Shown here: positions 52,416 through 60,855 of the stretch, piece after piece
Layout of the letters: each line of letters starts with the position of its first letter
Numbering within the stretch: position 1 is the first letter of the stretch
Source of the DNA: Roseburia faecis
GTDB lineage: Bacteria > Bacillota > Clostridia > Lachnospirales > Lachnospiraceae
DNA length: 64,000 nucleotides
Direction of reading: 5' to 3'
NCBI RefSeq assembly: GCF_001406815.1
Contig: NZ_CVRR01000009.1
Coordinates: 1-64,000 of the forward strand
Notes under the pieces: generated by a model
Databases searched by the model: none
What the model was told of the DNA's origin: nothing
What the model saw: only the letters and a program-made list of their open reading frames with translations
Position numbers and translations under genes: made by a program

Positions 52416-52959
52416 GCCCTACTGCGGATCGGAGGAAGCATTAAAACAGATCATACAGATTTTTTACAACACCATCGACAGCAAATCCAAAAAGATTGAA
52501 CAATGTCTAAAGGAACAATTAATAAAGGATTATACGATTGAAGTCCACGCATTAAAAAGTTCCGCATTGCTGATCGGTGCCCCCGGTCTGTCCGAAGCTG
52601 CAAAGGAACTGGAAATGTATGGAAATGCACAAAATCTTGCTGCACTTGAAGAAAAAACAGGACCGATGCTTGCCATGTACCGAAGTCTTAAGTCCCTCCT
52701 GCGTCCTTATGTGGAAGATAACGAAAGCAGCAAAAAGGAAGTTTCTTCTGATGACTGGATTACCGTTCTTGAGCAGATGCATCAGTGTGTAGAACAGTTT
52801 GACATGGATGGCGTGGATCATGCCATGGAAACCATGGATACGTTTCAGACACCTGATAAGCTCAAAGACCTGATGGAACAGCTGCGGGTCTGCGTTGCAG
52901 ATGTGGAAATGGAAGAAATTATGAAATTAACTGATACAATGGTCAATTTATTACAATAG
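52412..52959 (+). pseudogene. phosphorelay Hpt-domain remnant of a hybrid histidine kinase
   Basis: The frame reads NGLPYCGSEEALKQIIQIFY, NTIDSKSKKIEQCLKEQLIK, DYTIEVHALKSSALLIGAPG: a standard Hpt domain with phospho-acceptor His in VHALKSSA. A helical tail continues to TAA 52959. There is no start codon at the left end; the kinase and receiver modules that normally precede such a domain are missing. An internal ATG (about 52567) allows only a truncated product. Confidence 0.7.
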
Positions 52960-52972
52960 AAGGAGAGACATT

Positions 52973-53262
52973 ATGCACGAAATAAAAAGCCCATTTCTCA
53001 TCCTGATGGAGGAACAAAGTTATCTCGCACAATCATTAGAAAGTGCTTTTGAAAAACAAAATGTCAAAGTAAAAATTGTAACGATAGCAGAAGCCAGCAG
53101 CATTGTCATCTCGGAAAAACCAAGTGGTTACCTGATCTGCACAAGCCCGGAGCTTTTAAAGAAGGCTGTCAGCGTAAAAGTAATGGTTATTTATTAAAGA
53201 GCATGAATCCTCAGAAACTGCACGCGGCAATTGATGACTTTTTTGCATCACGGGGCAAATAA
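52973..53262 (+). pseudogene. receiver-like domain remnant, frameshifted
   Basis: ATG 52973 after AAGGAGAG encodes KSPFLILMEEQSYLAQSLES, AFEKQNVKVKIVTIAEASSI and stops at 53197 after VKVMVIY. In another frame the sequence continues LLKSMNPQKLHAAIDDFFAS RGK to TAA 53262, a typical receiver-domain end. The middle, where the phospho-Asp would be, is short or degenerate. It follows the Hpt remnant by 13 bases, so both come from one phosphorelay locus. Confidence 0.55.
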
Positions 53263-53267
53263 ACCGG

Positions 53268-54101
53268 TTACGATACCCATCGCTTTTTGCGGTGGGTATA
53301 TTGATATCCCACAAAAATGCTCCCTGCCAGACAGACAAACATCCCACACCGGTCTGCTTTATATCTCCTGCACTGTGTCTCGTAATAATATTCAATTCCC
53401 GTTTTGCGCATTTTTGCAATCTGGCGCAACTGTTGTTTTCTCGTCTGAACATTTTCTTTCCACCCGGAAAAATCTGACCACCTGCCTGGAACCAGTTCTG
53501 ACAGTGTCTGCCAGCTGCGTAAATAATCCATACGCAGCACATGTCCTGTCAGACCATATTGCAACAGAAAATTTTGTGCTTCCTCCATTTTATCACTTGC
53601 CAGCGTCAGACGGCAAAACACTTTCTTTTTCTGATCTTTCCCCTGCAGATACACACCGTTTCCCGGCTGCTGCACAACACCGCGGATGGTACGCGTCTGA
53701 TGATCCACACAGATCTGCAGTCCGGTTACACTGGTACTACCAAACAATTTCCACGCTGTATTTTTTCCAATCAGACATCCTTTCCCGTCATCTGCCGGCA
53801 GCACCGCAGATGCCGGCAATATCCATTCGGAGGAACCATACAGCCACACCACGTTTGTCTGCACACTTTTTCCGAGATCCGGATCCGTCACTGTCTGGTC
53901 AGCAGTTTCCCCCCATGCCGTAAATACTGCGCTTTCTGCGATGTTCTGTGCGTCCTCCGCAGAAATCGGTTTCTCCAGATAAAGAACCGGATTCTGCCAC
54001 ACAGCATCTGCACACTTTTCTGCACGCGCCGCTCCCATGGCAAAAAGAACCGCTGTAAACAGACATCCTCCCACCAGAAACAACGCAATCAGACGCCTCA
54101 T
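53268..54101 (-). CDS. MacB-like periplasmic core domain protein without FtsX domain
   Basis: This is a 277-residue protein with an N-terminal membrane anchor (LIALFLVGGCLFTAVLFAMG). An extracellular domain resembles the MacB_PCD of ABC exporters (KPISAEDAQNIAESAVFTAW, ASAVLPADDGKGCLIGKNTA, WKLFGSTSVTGLQICVDHQT, RTIRGVVQQPGNGVYLQG). A single C-terminal helix follows (GMFVCLAGSIFVGYQYTHRK). The four-helix FtsX part of a real permease is missing. It overlaps the MFP gene by 4 bp (ATGA), so both are translated together and may form a membrane-associated complex. Confidence 0.7.
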   Translation of the reverse strand: MRRLIALFLVGGCLFTAVLFAMGAARAEKCADAVWQNPVLYLEKPISAEDAQNIAESAVFTAWGETADQTVTDPDLGKSVQTNVVWLYGSSEWILPASAVLPADDGKGCLIGKNTAWKLFGSTSVTGLQICVDHQTRTIRGVVQQPGNGVYLQGKDQKKKVFCRLTLASDKMEEAQNFLLQYGLTGHVLRMDYLRSWQTLSELVPGRWSDFSGWKENVQTRKQQLRQIAKMRKTGIEYYYETQCRRYKADRCGMFVCLAGSIFVGYQYTHRKKRWVS

Positions 54102-56038
54102 GATTCCTGCAGGCGAACGTTTTCTCCTGCCGAAAGGATCGCATCGGAATCCACAATCACAGCATCTCCCGATGACAGATCGCCATCTTTCATTGCCGCA
54201 TATTCTCCATTTTTCTCAGCAATTGTCACATTTGTTTTCTTTGCCACATACGCTCCTCCAAGCACCGTATCCGCTTTTTCCATCGTGTATACAAAATATT
54301 TGTCTTTTTCGCTGTGTATGGCGGTGATTGGCAGCGTGACAGAATATTCTTCCGAAGTTTTACACAACTCCATACTTGCATTTGCCCCCAGGGAAATTGT
54401 TTTTTTCGGCACATACACCGTAACTTTTACAGTATGGTCTTCTTCCGTTTCCGTAGAAAGAACCGTCATGTCCTCCCATGTCCGATCCCCTGCTTTTAAT
54501 GCAACCGTATCACCGGAGTCCACATATACGGCATCTTCCCTGCTGACCTGTGTGGTAAAACGCAGTCCACCGGAAGTATCTGCCAGCAGAAAGGCCGCCG
54601 TGTCCGTTGTTTTTTCTCCCACTGTAAGCTGTACACTGCTTACAACACCGCTCATCTGTGCCTTTACTTTTCCTCTGGACGCTTTCACTTTCTGCAATGT
54701 TGCAAGCTGCTGTTGTTTTTGCGTAATTGTGACCGCATTGATTTCTGCACTATTGTCTTTTGCTTCTATTTCCGCAGCATCCGCAAGTGCACGTTTTGCT
54801 TCCTTATCCTGCTGTTTCTGCTGTTTTTGTGCAGTCTTTACCGCTTTTTTCGCATTCTCTGCCGCAGAAGTGTCCTGTGGTTCTTCGTCTTCCCCCTGTA
54901 CAAATGCCTGCAAGGTGCATTTGGATTCCTTCCATTTCTGTTCCGCCTCGCTGACAAGCTTTTCATATTTGCTCACAACATTTTCATAGTCCTCCTGCGC
55001 ACGGGCAAGCGTCTGTCTGCGGTCTGCTTCCTGACGGGATGCTTCGTTTTTCTTTGCCTGCTGCCGGAGTTTTTCGGTTGCAAGCTCATCTTTTAAATCC
55101 TGCACCGTGTTGTACTGATTTTCCCACTGATCAGAACAGGAATTCCACTGTGCCGTCAGCGCAGAAATCTGGCTTTCCAGTGATGCAATCCCTGTTTTTA
55201 AATTCTGCTTCTGTGCTTCGTCTTTCTCCTGCGCAAATGCTTTTTCTAATTGTGCTTTCTGCGCATTCAGACGATCCATGGATTTTTGTATCCCGTCTTT
55301 TTGCTTTGTGAGAGCATCCAGCTTTTTTTGCGCAGCATCCAGTTTACGCTGTTTCTGGTTGATCTCTATCTGTGTGATGGTATTGGAATAATCAGTTTCC
55401 GGAGTTTTTGCAGCATCCTCTATGGCGCGTTTCGCCTGCTGCACTTCGGTTTTCTGCTGTTCCAGGGCATCATCATACGTCTTTTTTGCCTCTTTGACCG
55501 CTGTCTGTAATTCTTCCAGCTTTTTTTCATATGCCTGCGCCTGCTCCCTGCGCAATCTGGTTTTCGTATCTTTTACATCTTTCTTTGCGTCCCTGACGGC
55601 ATCCGCATTGTTTCTGACCGTATCCCTGTAATCCTCTTTGGCACGGATAACCGCCTGGTTCCGGTCACTGTTTTTCTTTGCCTCGGCAGAGAGCAGCGCG
55701 TCATTTTGCAGCTGCAGTATTTCAATGTCATCAGAAAACGTCCGGATTTTATCTTTCAGGCTGTCCATGTCAAGCACTGCAAGCGTCTGTCCCTTTTTTA
55801 CGTTTTGTCCTTTACGTACATTCACTTTTGCCACCAGAATATCCGCCGGGGCATACACTGCCTGATCCAGCAGTTTTTCCACTGTACCGTCCCCGGTCAC
55901 TTTATGCTCAATCTTACGCGCCTGTGGCTGCTCAATGCGCACCTGCGCAACGGTAAAAGATGCTGCCGAACGGGAAATCACTGTAAACAAAAGCATGATT
56001 CCCAGCAACACGATAAATATTTTTGTGGGTTTTCCCAT
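54098..56038 (-). CDS. HlyD/MacA-type membrane fusion (adaptor) protein
   Basis: This is a 646-residue protein with one N-terminal anchor (KIFIVLLGIMLLFTVISRSA) and a lipoyl-like half VYAPADILVAKVNVRKGQNV, KKGQTLAVLDMDSL. A very long coiled coil (about 95-410, rich in K/E/Q/A) follows, then the second half AQMSGVVSSVQLTVGEKTTD and β-barrel segments (FTTQVSREDAVYVDSGDTVA). In Gram-positives such adaptors work with MacB-type exporters. Here it sits in an operon with sugar-importer-type permeases, which is unusual. ATG 56038 has GGAGG six bases upstream. Confidence 0.87.
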   Translation of the reverse strand: MGKPTKIFIVLLGIMLLFTVISRSAASFTVAQVRIEQPQARKIEHKVTGDGTVEKLLDQAVYAPADILVAKVNVRKGQNVKKGQTLAVLDMDSLKDKIRTFSDDIEILQLQNDALLSAEAKKNSDRNQAVIRAKEDYRDTVRNNADAVRDAKKDVKDTKTRLRREQAQAYEKKLEELQTAVKEAKKTYDDALEQQKTEVQQAKRAIEDAAKTPETDYSNTITQIEINQKQRKLDAAQKKLDALTKQKDGIQKSMDRLNAQKAQLEKAFAQEKDEAQKQNLKTGIASLESQISALTAQWNSCSDQWENQYNTVQDLKDELATEKLRQQAKKNEASRQEADRRQTLARAQEDYENVVSKYEKLVSEAEQKWKESKCTLQAFVQGEDEEPQDTSAAENAKKAVKTAQKQQKQQDKEAKRALADAAEIEAKDNSAEINAVTITQKQQQLATLQKVKASRGKVKAQMSGVVSSVQLTVGEKTTDTAAFLLADTSGGLRFTTQVSREDAVYVDSGDTVALKAGDRTWEDMTVLSTETEEDHTVKVTVYVPKKTISLGANASMELCKTSEEYSVTLPITAIHSEKDKYFVYTMEKADTVLGGAYVAKKTNVTIAEKNGEYAAMKDGDLSSGDAVIVDSDAILSAGENVRLQES

Positions 56039-56079
56039 GTATTTCCTCCTTTGCATTTTCTATTTCATAATCACCCATT

Positions 56080-56919
56080 CTATTCTTTTACTGCCGCTGC
56101 TGTAATGCCTAGTTCCAGGTACTGCTGCCCCATGCCAAATACGCAAAGCGCCGGAAGCAGTGCCACCAGAGAACAACACAGTGCAAACCCCGTCTGTCCC
56201 TCTTTGATCTCCGGCAGATACAGCGAAAGCGGCCACAGTTTTTTAGTCTGCAGAAACACCAGCGGCTGCTCCATCATACTGAAACACTCCAGGAACTGCA
56301 GCACCAGTGCCGAGAAAATTCCGGAGGAGCCAAGTGGCACCCCTATCGCCCAAAAAATCTTCCATTCCCCGGCACCGTCGATCCTTGCTGCTTCCAGCAG
56401 TTCTTCCGGTATTCCGCAGAAAAAGCGGTACATAAGAAATACCGAAAAGGTAGAAAACACCCCCGGCACAATGACTGCCCATGTCGTATCCATCAGATGC
56501 AACCGATTGAGCACCAGATATTGCGAGAGCATTGTCACCTGAAACGGTAACATCATAAGCAGAATATATAAGAAGTATAAAAAACGTTTCCCGGGAATCG
56601 GATAACGTGCCAGCCCCCATGCCGATGGCAGGCCAAATACCAGCTGTCCGGCAAGTATTCCTACCGTAATCTTCATCGTATTCCAGAACATCTGAAAAAA
56701 TTCTGGAGAATCGAAACAAAGCTCCACCAGATTTCGCAGCGTCGGATACAATGGAAACAGTCTCCAGCGCGCATATCCCTTTGTACTCTCCAGAACCGGT
56801 GCAAGATATTCCGCCAGTTCCCCGCTTCCCATCAGACTTCCGCAAACAAGAAAGACAAGCGGTGCCGCGGTAAGGGCTCCAAATAAAACAAGAATCGTAA
56901 TGACTATCGCTTTTTTCAT
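56080..56919 (-). CDS. carbohydrate ABC transporter permease (MalG type)
   Basis: This is a 279-residue permease with six helices. The EAA loop is LEAARIDGAGEWKIFWAIGV and the end is MGQQYLELGITAAAVKE. It overlaps its partner permease by 4 bp. The ligand is unknown: no glycoside hydrolase is encoded nearby, and the downstream genes are an efflux-type adaptor and a periplasmic domain. Confidence 0.92.
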   Translation of the reverse strand: MKKAIVITILVLFGALTAAPLVFLVCGSLMGSGELAEYLAPVLESTKGYARWRLFPLYPTLRNLVELCFDSPEFFQMFWNTMKITVGILAGQLVFGLPSAWGLARYPIPGKRFLYFLYILLMMLPFQVTMLSQYLVLNRLHLMDTTWAVIVPGVFSTFSVFLMYRFFCGIPEELLEAARIDGAGEWKIFWAIGVPLGSSGIFSALVLQFLECFSMMEQPLVFLQTKKLWPLSLYLPEIKEGQTGFALCCSLVALLPALCVFGMGQQYLELGITAAAVKE

Positions 56920-57767
56920 TCATTTGTCTCCCACAATTTCTGAAGCAGCAGGACAAATACTGTAATGACCAGTGCAAGAAGTACGCTTCCCGCCGCCATT
57001 TTATCCACAGACAGATCCGTAAACCAGTTATTGAACAGGTGCTGCAGGAGATACATATCTTCCTGCGGATAATTTCCTGCCACAAGATAGGCCTCCCGGA
57101 ACACCTTAAAAGAGTTCAGAAACGAAAGAACCACAATGGTAAAAATCAGCGGTCGGATCAGGGGCAGCGTAATCTTAAAAAACTGCGTCATTCTTCCTGC
57201 ACCATCCATCTCTGCCGCCTCATACAGATCCGGGGATATCGAGCAAAGTCCTGCAAGCCAGAGAACCATTGTATAACCCAGATTTTTCCAGATATAGCTG
57301 AACACCAGCACAAAAAACGCTGCACCAGTGTTCATCCAGTCAACCGCATGGATTCCGCACAAATGCAGGATACCGTTGACAAAACCATGTTTGTCAAACA
57401 TCAGTTTCCAGAGCAGCACAAGCGATGCCGCCGGAATTGCCATAGGCACCAGATATGCAGCTTTGAGCAGACGCAGCTTTTGATGAAATGCCATCTGCCA
57501 TGCATGCAACAGAAAGGCAAGCACTAAGGAAATCCCCAGCAATAGTGGCAGACATACCAGAAGAAACCGCAGCGCATTTTTTACGGCAAGCAAAAATGCA
57601 CGGTTATGTAACACAATGCGGTAATTTTCGAGTCCGCAGAATCTGCCACTGACCGCCTGCACAAAGGAGCGGCGGATCACATCCATAAACGGCAGGAGAG
57701 AAAAAACCGCCACTCCACAGAAACCGGGAAGTAAAAATGACAATCCCGTCCACTTACTCCGCCTCAT
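56916..57767 (-). CDS. sugar ABC transporter permease (MalF type)
   Basis: This 283-residue permease starts at ATG 57767 (MRRSKWTGLSFLLPGFCGVA); this start overlaps the end of the binding-protein gene by 14 bp. A longer frame to 57845 exists but lies inside that gene. The EAA loop is LYEAAEMDGAGRMTQFFKIT followed by LPLIRP. It is the partner of the MalG-type subunit that follows. Confidence 0.92.
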   Translation of the reverse strand: MRRSKWTGLSFLLPGFCGVAVFSLLPFMDVIRRSFVQAVSGRFCGLENYRIVLHNRAFLLAVKNALRFLLVCLPLLLGISLVLAFLLHAWQMAFHQKLRLLKAAYLVPMAIPAASLVLLWKLMFDKHGFVNGILHLCGIHAVDWMNTGAAFFVLVFSYIWKNLGYTMVLWLAGLCSISPDLYEAAEMDGAGRMTQFFKITLPLIRPLIFTIVVLSFLNSFKVFREAYLVAGNYPQEDMYLLQHLFNNWFTDLSVDKMAAGSVLLALVITVFVLLLQKLWETNE

Positions 57768-60000
57768 ACAGCTGCACTTTCTTCCTGATGGCAGAAAGCG
57801 TATCTTCCAGTGACTGCGTTCCCTGTAAATACTTCTTTCCTTCACTTAGCACCAGATCCCACACCACACGGTCATTCCACGATGGTGCATCAAGCCTTTC
57901 CAGCATTTTAGTCAGTTTCTCCTGCTGTTTTTCAGAAATTTTCTTTACCTCATAGCTGATGTCATAACTTCCATCCGATGCGCTGCTTCCCATCTTGCTT
58001 TCCTGACTGTTTTTACACTCGACATCAAAAGCCGTGCGATTGATGGAAAAGCCTTCTGTTATCTGTTTTTGTCCTTTTGCAGAAATGGCCATCTTAATAA
58101 ATGCCTGTGCGTTTTTGTTATCTGCACTTTTTTGTGCCAGACCAAGACTTAAAAATGGGACAAATGCCTTATGCTCCTTTGTATCAAACAAGGTAAATGT
58201 GCCTTTGTAGCGGCTCTCGATTCCATAAAGCTGCTGCACATCATTAACACTTGTCAGCGATCCGACCGCAATCTGTCCCCCTCCTGTGAGCCGAAACAGT
58301 GCCGCAGCTGTGCTCATTCCGATCAAACTCCCCTCTGCGAAACTGTTTGCGATTTCATCGGTAATCCGATCTTTCTCTGTATATCCATCCGCATCATACA
58401 ATGTTTTTGCGGTTTCCAGAAACTGCTTGAGTTTCTCCTGATCCACACCTGTTTTTGTTTTCCACGAGGCACTGTCCGCACGATAAAGAATTCCAAGTGT
58501 CGTCAGCGGTCCCCAGTTGCCAAACACTTTTTCCTGTCCGGAATGAAGCGTTTTTGCATATTTCTCCAGATCTTTTAAATTTATGCCGGAATCTGTTACC
58601 TCCTGATCTCCCTCCACAATGGTACAGTAAAAGCGTACCGGAATCTGATAAATCTTTCCATTGCCTGCATAAGCATCCGTAATATTTGTAAAAAGCCCTT
58701 CCTTTTTATCTGCAGCTTTTACATAGCTGCTAAGATCTGCAAGCACTCCTTTTTCTTTATAACTTTCGGTTGGGAGTCCATCAAGCACCAGCACATCCGG
58801 TCCTTTCCCCGCCAGCATTTCTGTATTTAATGATTTGACAGCATCTTCTGCTGTCACCCCATCTTCTCCGGAAATGCCAATTGTTTTTTTAACTACCACA
58901 TCCGGATACGCTTTCTGATATGCCGTAATCACCTGCTGCAGCGCATTGGTATCTTCCAGTGCATATACGGTAATCTGATTTTCCGGTACTGCCGAAACCT
59001 CTGCATCATATGTATAACGATAACAATGCCGTGTTTCCTGCGAATCGACCGCAAAAACCATATAGTTTTTATCATCATATTTATACAATGCCTGAAAATC
59101 AATGCTCCTGTCCCCAAGACTGGTAAGCTCACCGTTCATCAGCTGTTCCGTCGTACTTCCACCAATTTTATGATAAAACAGTCCCTCATGATTGACATAA
59201 TACAATTCATCCTCAGAATCTCCCATTGTCATTGCAATACTGCTGCTATTTATATTGTGTGATTCACTGACTTTGTTCATTGCCTCCTGCAGCACGTTAT
59301 CGTTTTGCATATTCTCGGCAAGCGTTCCACTTTCTGCATCCACAAACTGGATTCCTTTGTCTGTGACAAGTCCAAATGTCTTTCCGGCCGCAAGCAGACG
59401 AGTCACATCTTCTGAAATGTTCTGTAAAATTTCGCGCATCTCCCCGGTCTTTGGATTTACTTCATAAACCACCCAGTTTAAGTCCGTCACAAACAATTTA
59501 TTCCCTGCAAAGACTGCTGATGTAATAAAATTTTCCGTATCATTGCCGCTGCCCTTATATTCCGGAAGCGGTAGATTGACTTTCGTTATTTTTCCATCTG
59601 CGGCCACCCGCTGCATTCCGGACTTTTTGTTATAACCAAACACCACTGCAGATCCGTCTTCCCCATTTACAGCCGATACATAATTGTCCAGTTGACCAAG
59701 CTTCGTCTGTGACCAGGTCTTTCCCTGATCGTTGGAATGTGCCAGAAAAAGTTTCTTATCTCCATCCCCGCCAATCAGCGTCAATTCTTCTCCCTTGCTT
59801 TTTCCTACGGCATTCACAATCCGTATGTTCTCCGGCAAAGTGATTTCACTTTCCACAAAACGGCCTTTGCCACTCTGCGTAGATGCAAAACCTTCTGTAT
59901 TTTTCTGACTGTCTTCCCCGTTCAGACCACAACCGGCCAGCAATCCGGCTGCCGTAACACATGCCATCAGCAACAGGGAAATTTTTTTTCTGATTTTCAT
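57754..60000 (-). CDS. solute-binding lipoprotein fused to an N-terminal β-propeller-like domain
   Basis: This is a 748-residue lipoprotein. The signal ends with lipobox LLAGCG. The first ~330 residues of the mature part are not a binding-protein fold: they contain an Asp-box, LAHSNDQGKTWSQTKL (S-x-D-x-G-x-T-W), and further β-rich blades, as in BNR/sialidase-type propellers. From about residue 335 a family 1 solute-binding domain follows (NQITVYALEDTNALQQVITA, YQKAYPDVVVKKT, GKGPDVLVLDGLPTE). Start ATG 60000 (MKIRKKIS) with AAGGAG upstream. The propeller may bind a glycan or protein at the surface before handing the ligand on. Confidence 0.87.
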   Translation of the reverse strand: MKIRKKISLLLMACVTAAGLLAGCGLNGEDSQKNTEGFASTQSGKGRFVESEITLPENIRIVNAVGKSKGEELTLIGGDGDKKLFLAHSNDQGKTWSQTKLGQLDNYVSAVNGEDGSAVVFGYNKKSGMQRVAADGKITKVNLPLPEYKGSGNDTENFITSAVFAGNKLFVTDLNWVVYEVNPKTGEMREILQNISEDVTRLLAAGKTFGLVTDKGIQFVDAESGTLAENMQNDNVLQEAMNKVSESHNINSSSIAMTMGDSEDELYYVNHEGLFYHKIGGSTTEQLMNGELTSLGDRSIDFQALYKYDDKNYMVFAVDSQETRHCYRYTYDAEVSAVPENQITVYALEDTNALQQVITAYQKAYPDVVVKKTIGISGEDGVTAEDAVKSLNTEMLAGKGPDVLVLDGLPTESYKEKGVLADLSSYVKAADKKEGLFTNITDAYAGNGKIYQIPVRFYCTIVEGDQEVTDSGINLKDLEKYAKTLHSGQEKVFGNWGPLTTLGILYRADSASWKTKTGVDQEKLKQFLETAKTLYDADGYTEKDRITDEIANSFAEGSLIGMSTAAALFRLTGGGQIAVGSLTSVNDVQQLYGIESRYKGTFTLFDTKEHKAFVPFLSLGLAQKSADNKNAQAFIKMAISAKGQKQITEGFSINRTAFDVECKNSQESKMGSSASDGSYDISYEVKKISEKQQEKLTKMLERLDAPSWNDRVVWDLVLSEGKKYLQGTQSLEDTLSAIRKKVQLYEAE

Positions 60001-60060
60001 CTCTTTGTTTCTCCTTCCCACGACTCTTTCTTTGCTTTTGTGTTAAGTGTAGCAGAGCTT

Positions 60061-60136
60061 TCTTTAAATTTTCTTTAAGGGAATCTTTAATTTTCCGGTA
60101 CATTTAAAGATTTCTTTAAGATAAATCTGCTATACT
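60061..60136 (+). promoter_or_regulatory. divergent control region with response-regulator boxes
   Basis: TCTTTAA occurs at 60061, 60072, 60084 and 60113, the first three with 11-12 bp spacing (one helical turn), and inverted (TTAAAGA) at 60104. This pattern fits tandem binding by an OmpR-type regulator. TATACT (60131-60136) is a -10 for the regulator gene, without a good -35, as in activated promoters. The region also faces the divergent binding-protein operon. Confidence 0.65.
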
Positions 60137-60170
60137 AAGGACAATTCAAGAATAACAACGGGGAAATCAA

Positions 60171-60839
60171 ATGAAAATTCTGCTGATAGAAGATGATAAA
60201 AATTTATGTGAAATGCTGTGCTTTCAATTGGAAAAAGAACACCACACAGTAGAGATCTGCATGGATGGACGCGACGGGCTGGATCTGGTTTTGCAGGATG
60301 CTTATGACCTGATTCTTCTGGATCGCATGCTGCCCACCATGAACGGACTTCTTGTTCTGCAAAAAGCCCGAAGCAAAGGCATTTCCACTCCTGTCATTAT
60401 GATCACAGCCCTTGGAGAGCTGTATGACCGTGTGGAAGGACTCGACTGCGGTGCAGACGATTACCTTGTAAAACCGTTTGCGTATGAAGAACTTTCTGCG
60501 CGCATCCGCTCCATCGGCAGACGCAATCATGTATACGATGACAACAACCGGTTTTCTTATGCAGATATTACATACGACAGCCGGCTGCGGGAACTGACCG
60601 GGCCTAAAGGAGGGATACAGCTTTCCGGGCGGGAAGGACGTCTTCTGGAGATTTTTTTGCAGAACCCCTCGATGATCCTGCAACGCCTGGTGCTTCTTTC
60701 CCGCGTATGGGGTGCGGATGCCCCGGTAGAAGAAAGCAATCTCGATACCTACATCCATTTTGTGCGCAAACGCTTACAACAAGTGGGAAGCCACGCAACC
60801 ATAGAGACGGTGCGGGGAATTGGATACCGTATCAAATAA
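60171..60839 (+). CDS. OmpR-family response regulator
   Basis: This 222-residue regulator has a receiver domain (LIEDDKN, phospho-Asp in LILLDRMLP, MITALGE, LVKPFAYEE) and a winged-helix Trans_reg_C domain (IQLSGREGRLLEIFLQNPSM, ending TIETVRGIGYRIK). SD GGGGA precedes ATG 60171. The kinase gene follows after 16 bases. The regulator probably binds the TCTTTAA repeats just upstream and controls the divergent ABC/MFP operon. Confidence 0.95.
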   Translation: MKILLIEDDKNLCEMLCFQLEKEHHTVEICMDGRDGLDLVLQDAYDLILLDRMLPTMNGLLVLQKARSKGISTPVIMITALGELYDRVEGLDCGADDYLVKPFAYEELSARIRSIGRRNHVYDDNNRFSYADITYDSRLRELTGPKGGIQLSGREGRLLEIFLQNPSMILQRLVLLSRVWGADAPVEESNLDTYIHFVRKRLQQVGSHATIETVRGIGYRIK

Positions 60840-60855
60840 CACATGGGAGGAAAAG

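Noticed and set aside
53541-54989. A 482-codon open frame on the plus strand
   Set aside because: It lies opposite the well-supported MFP and MacB-like genes, has odd Cys/Phe/Ser-rich composition and no SD; it is a shadow.
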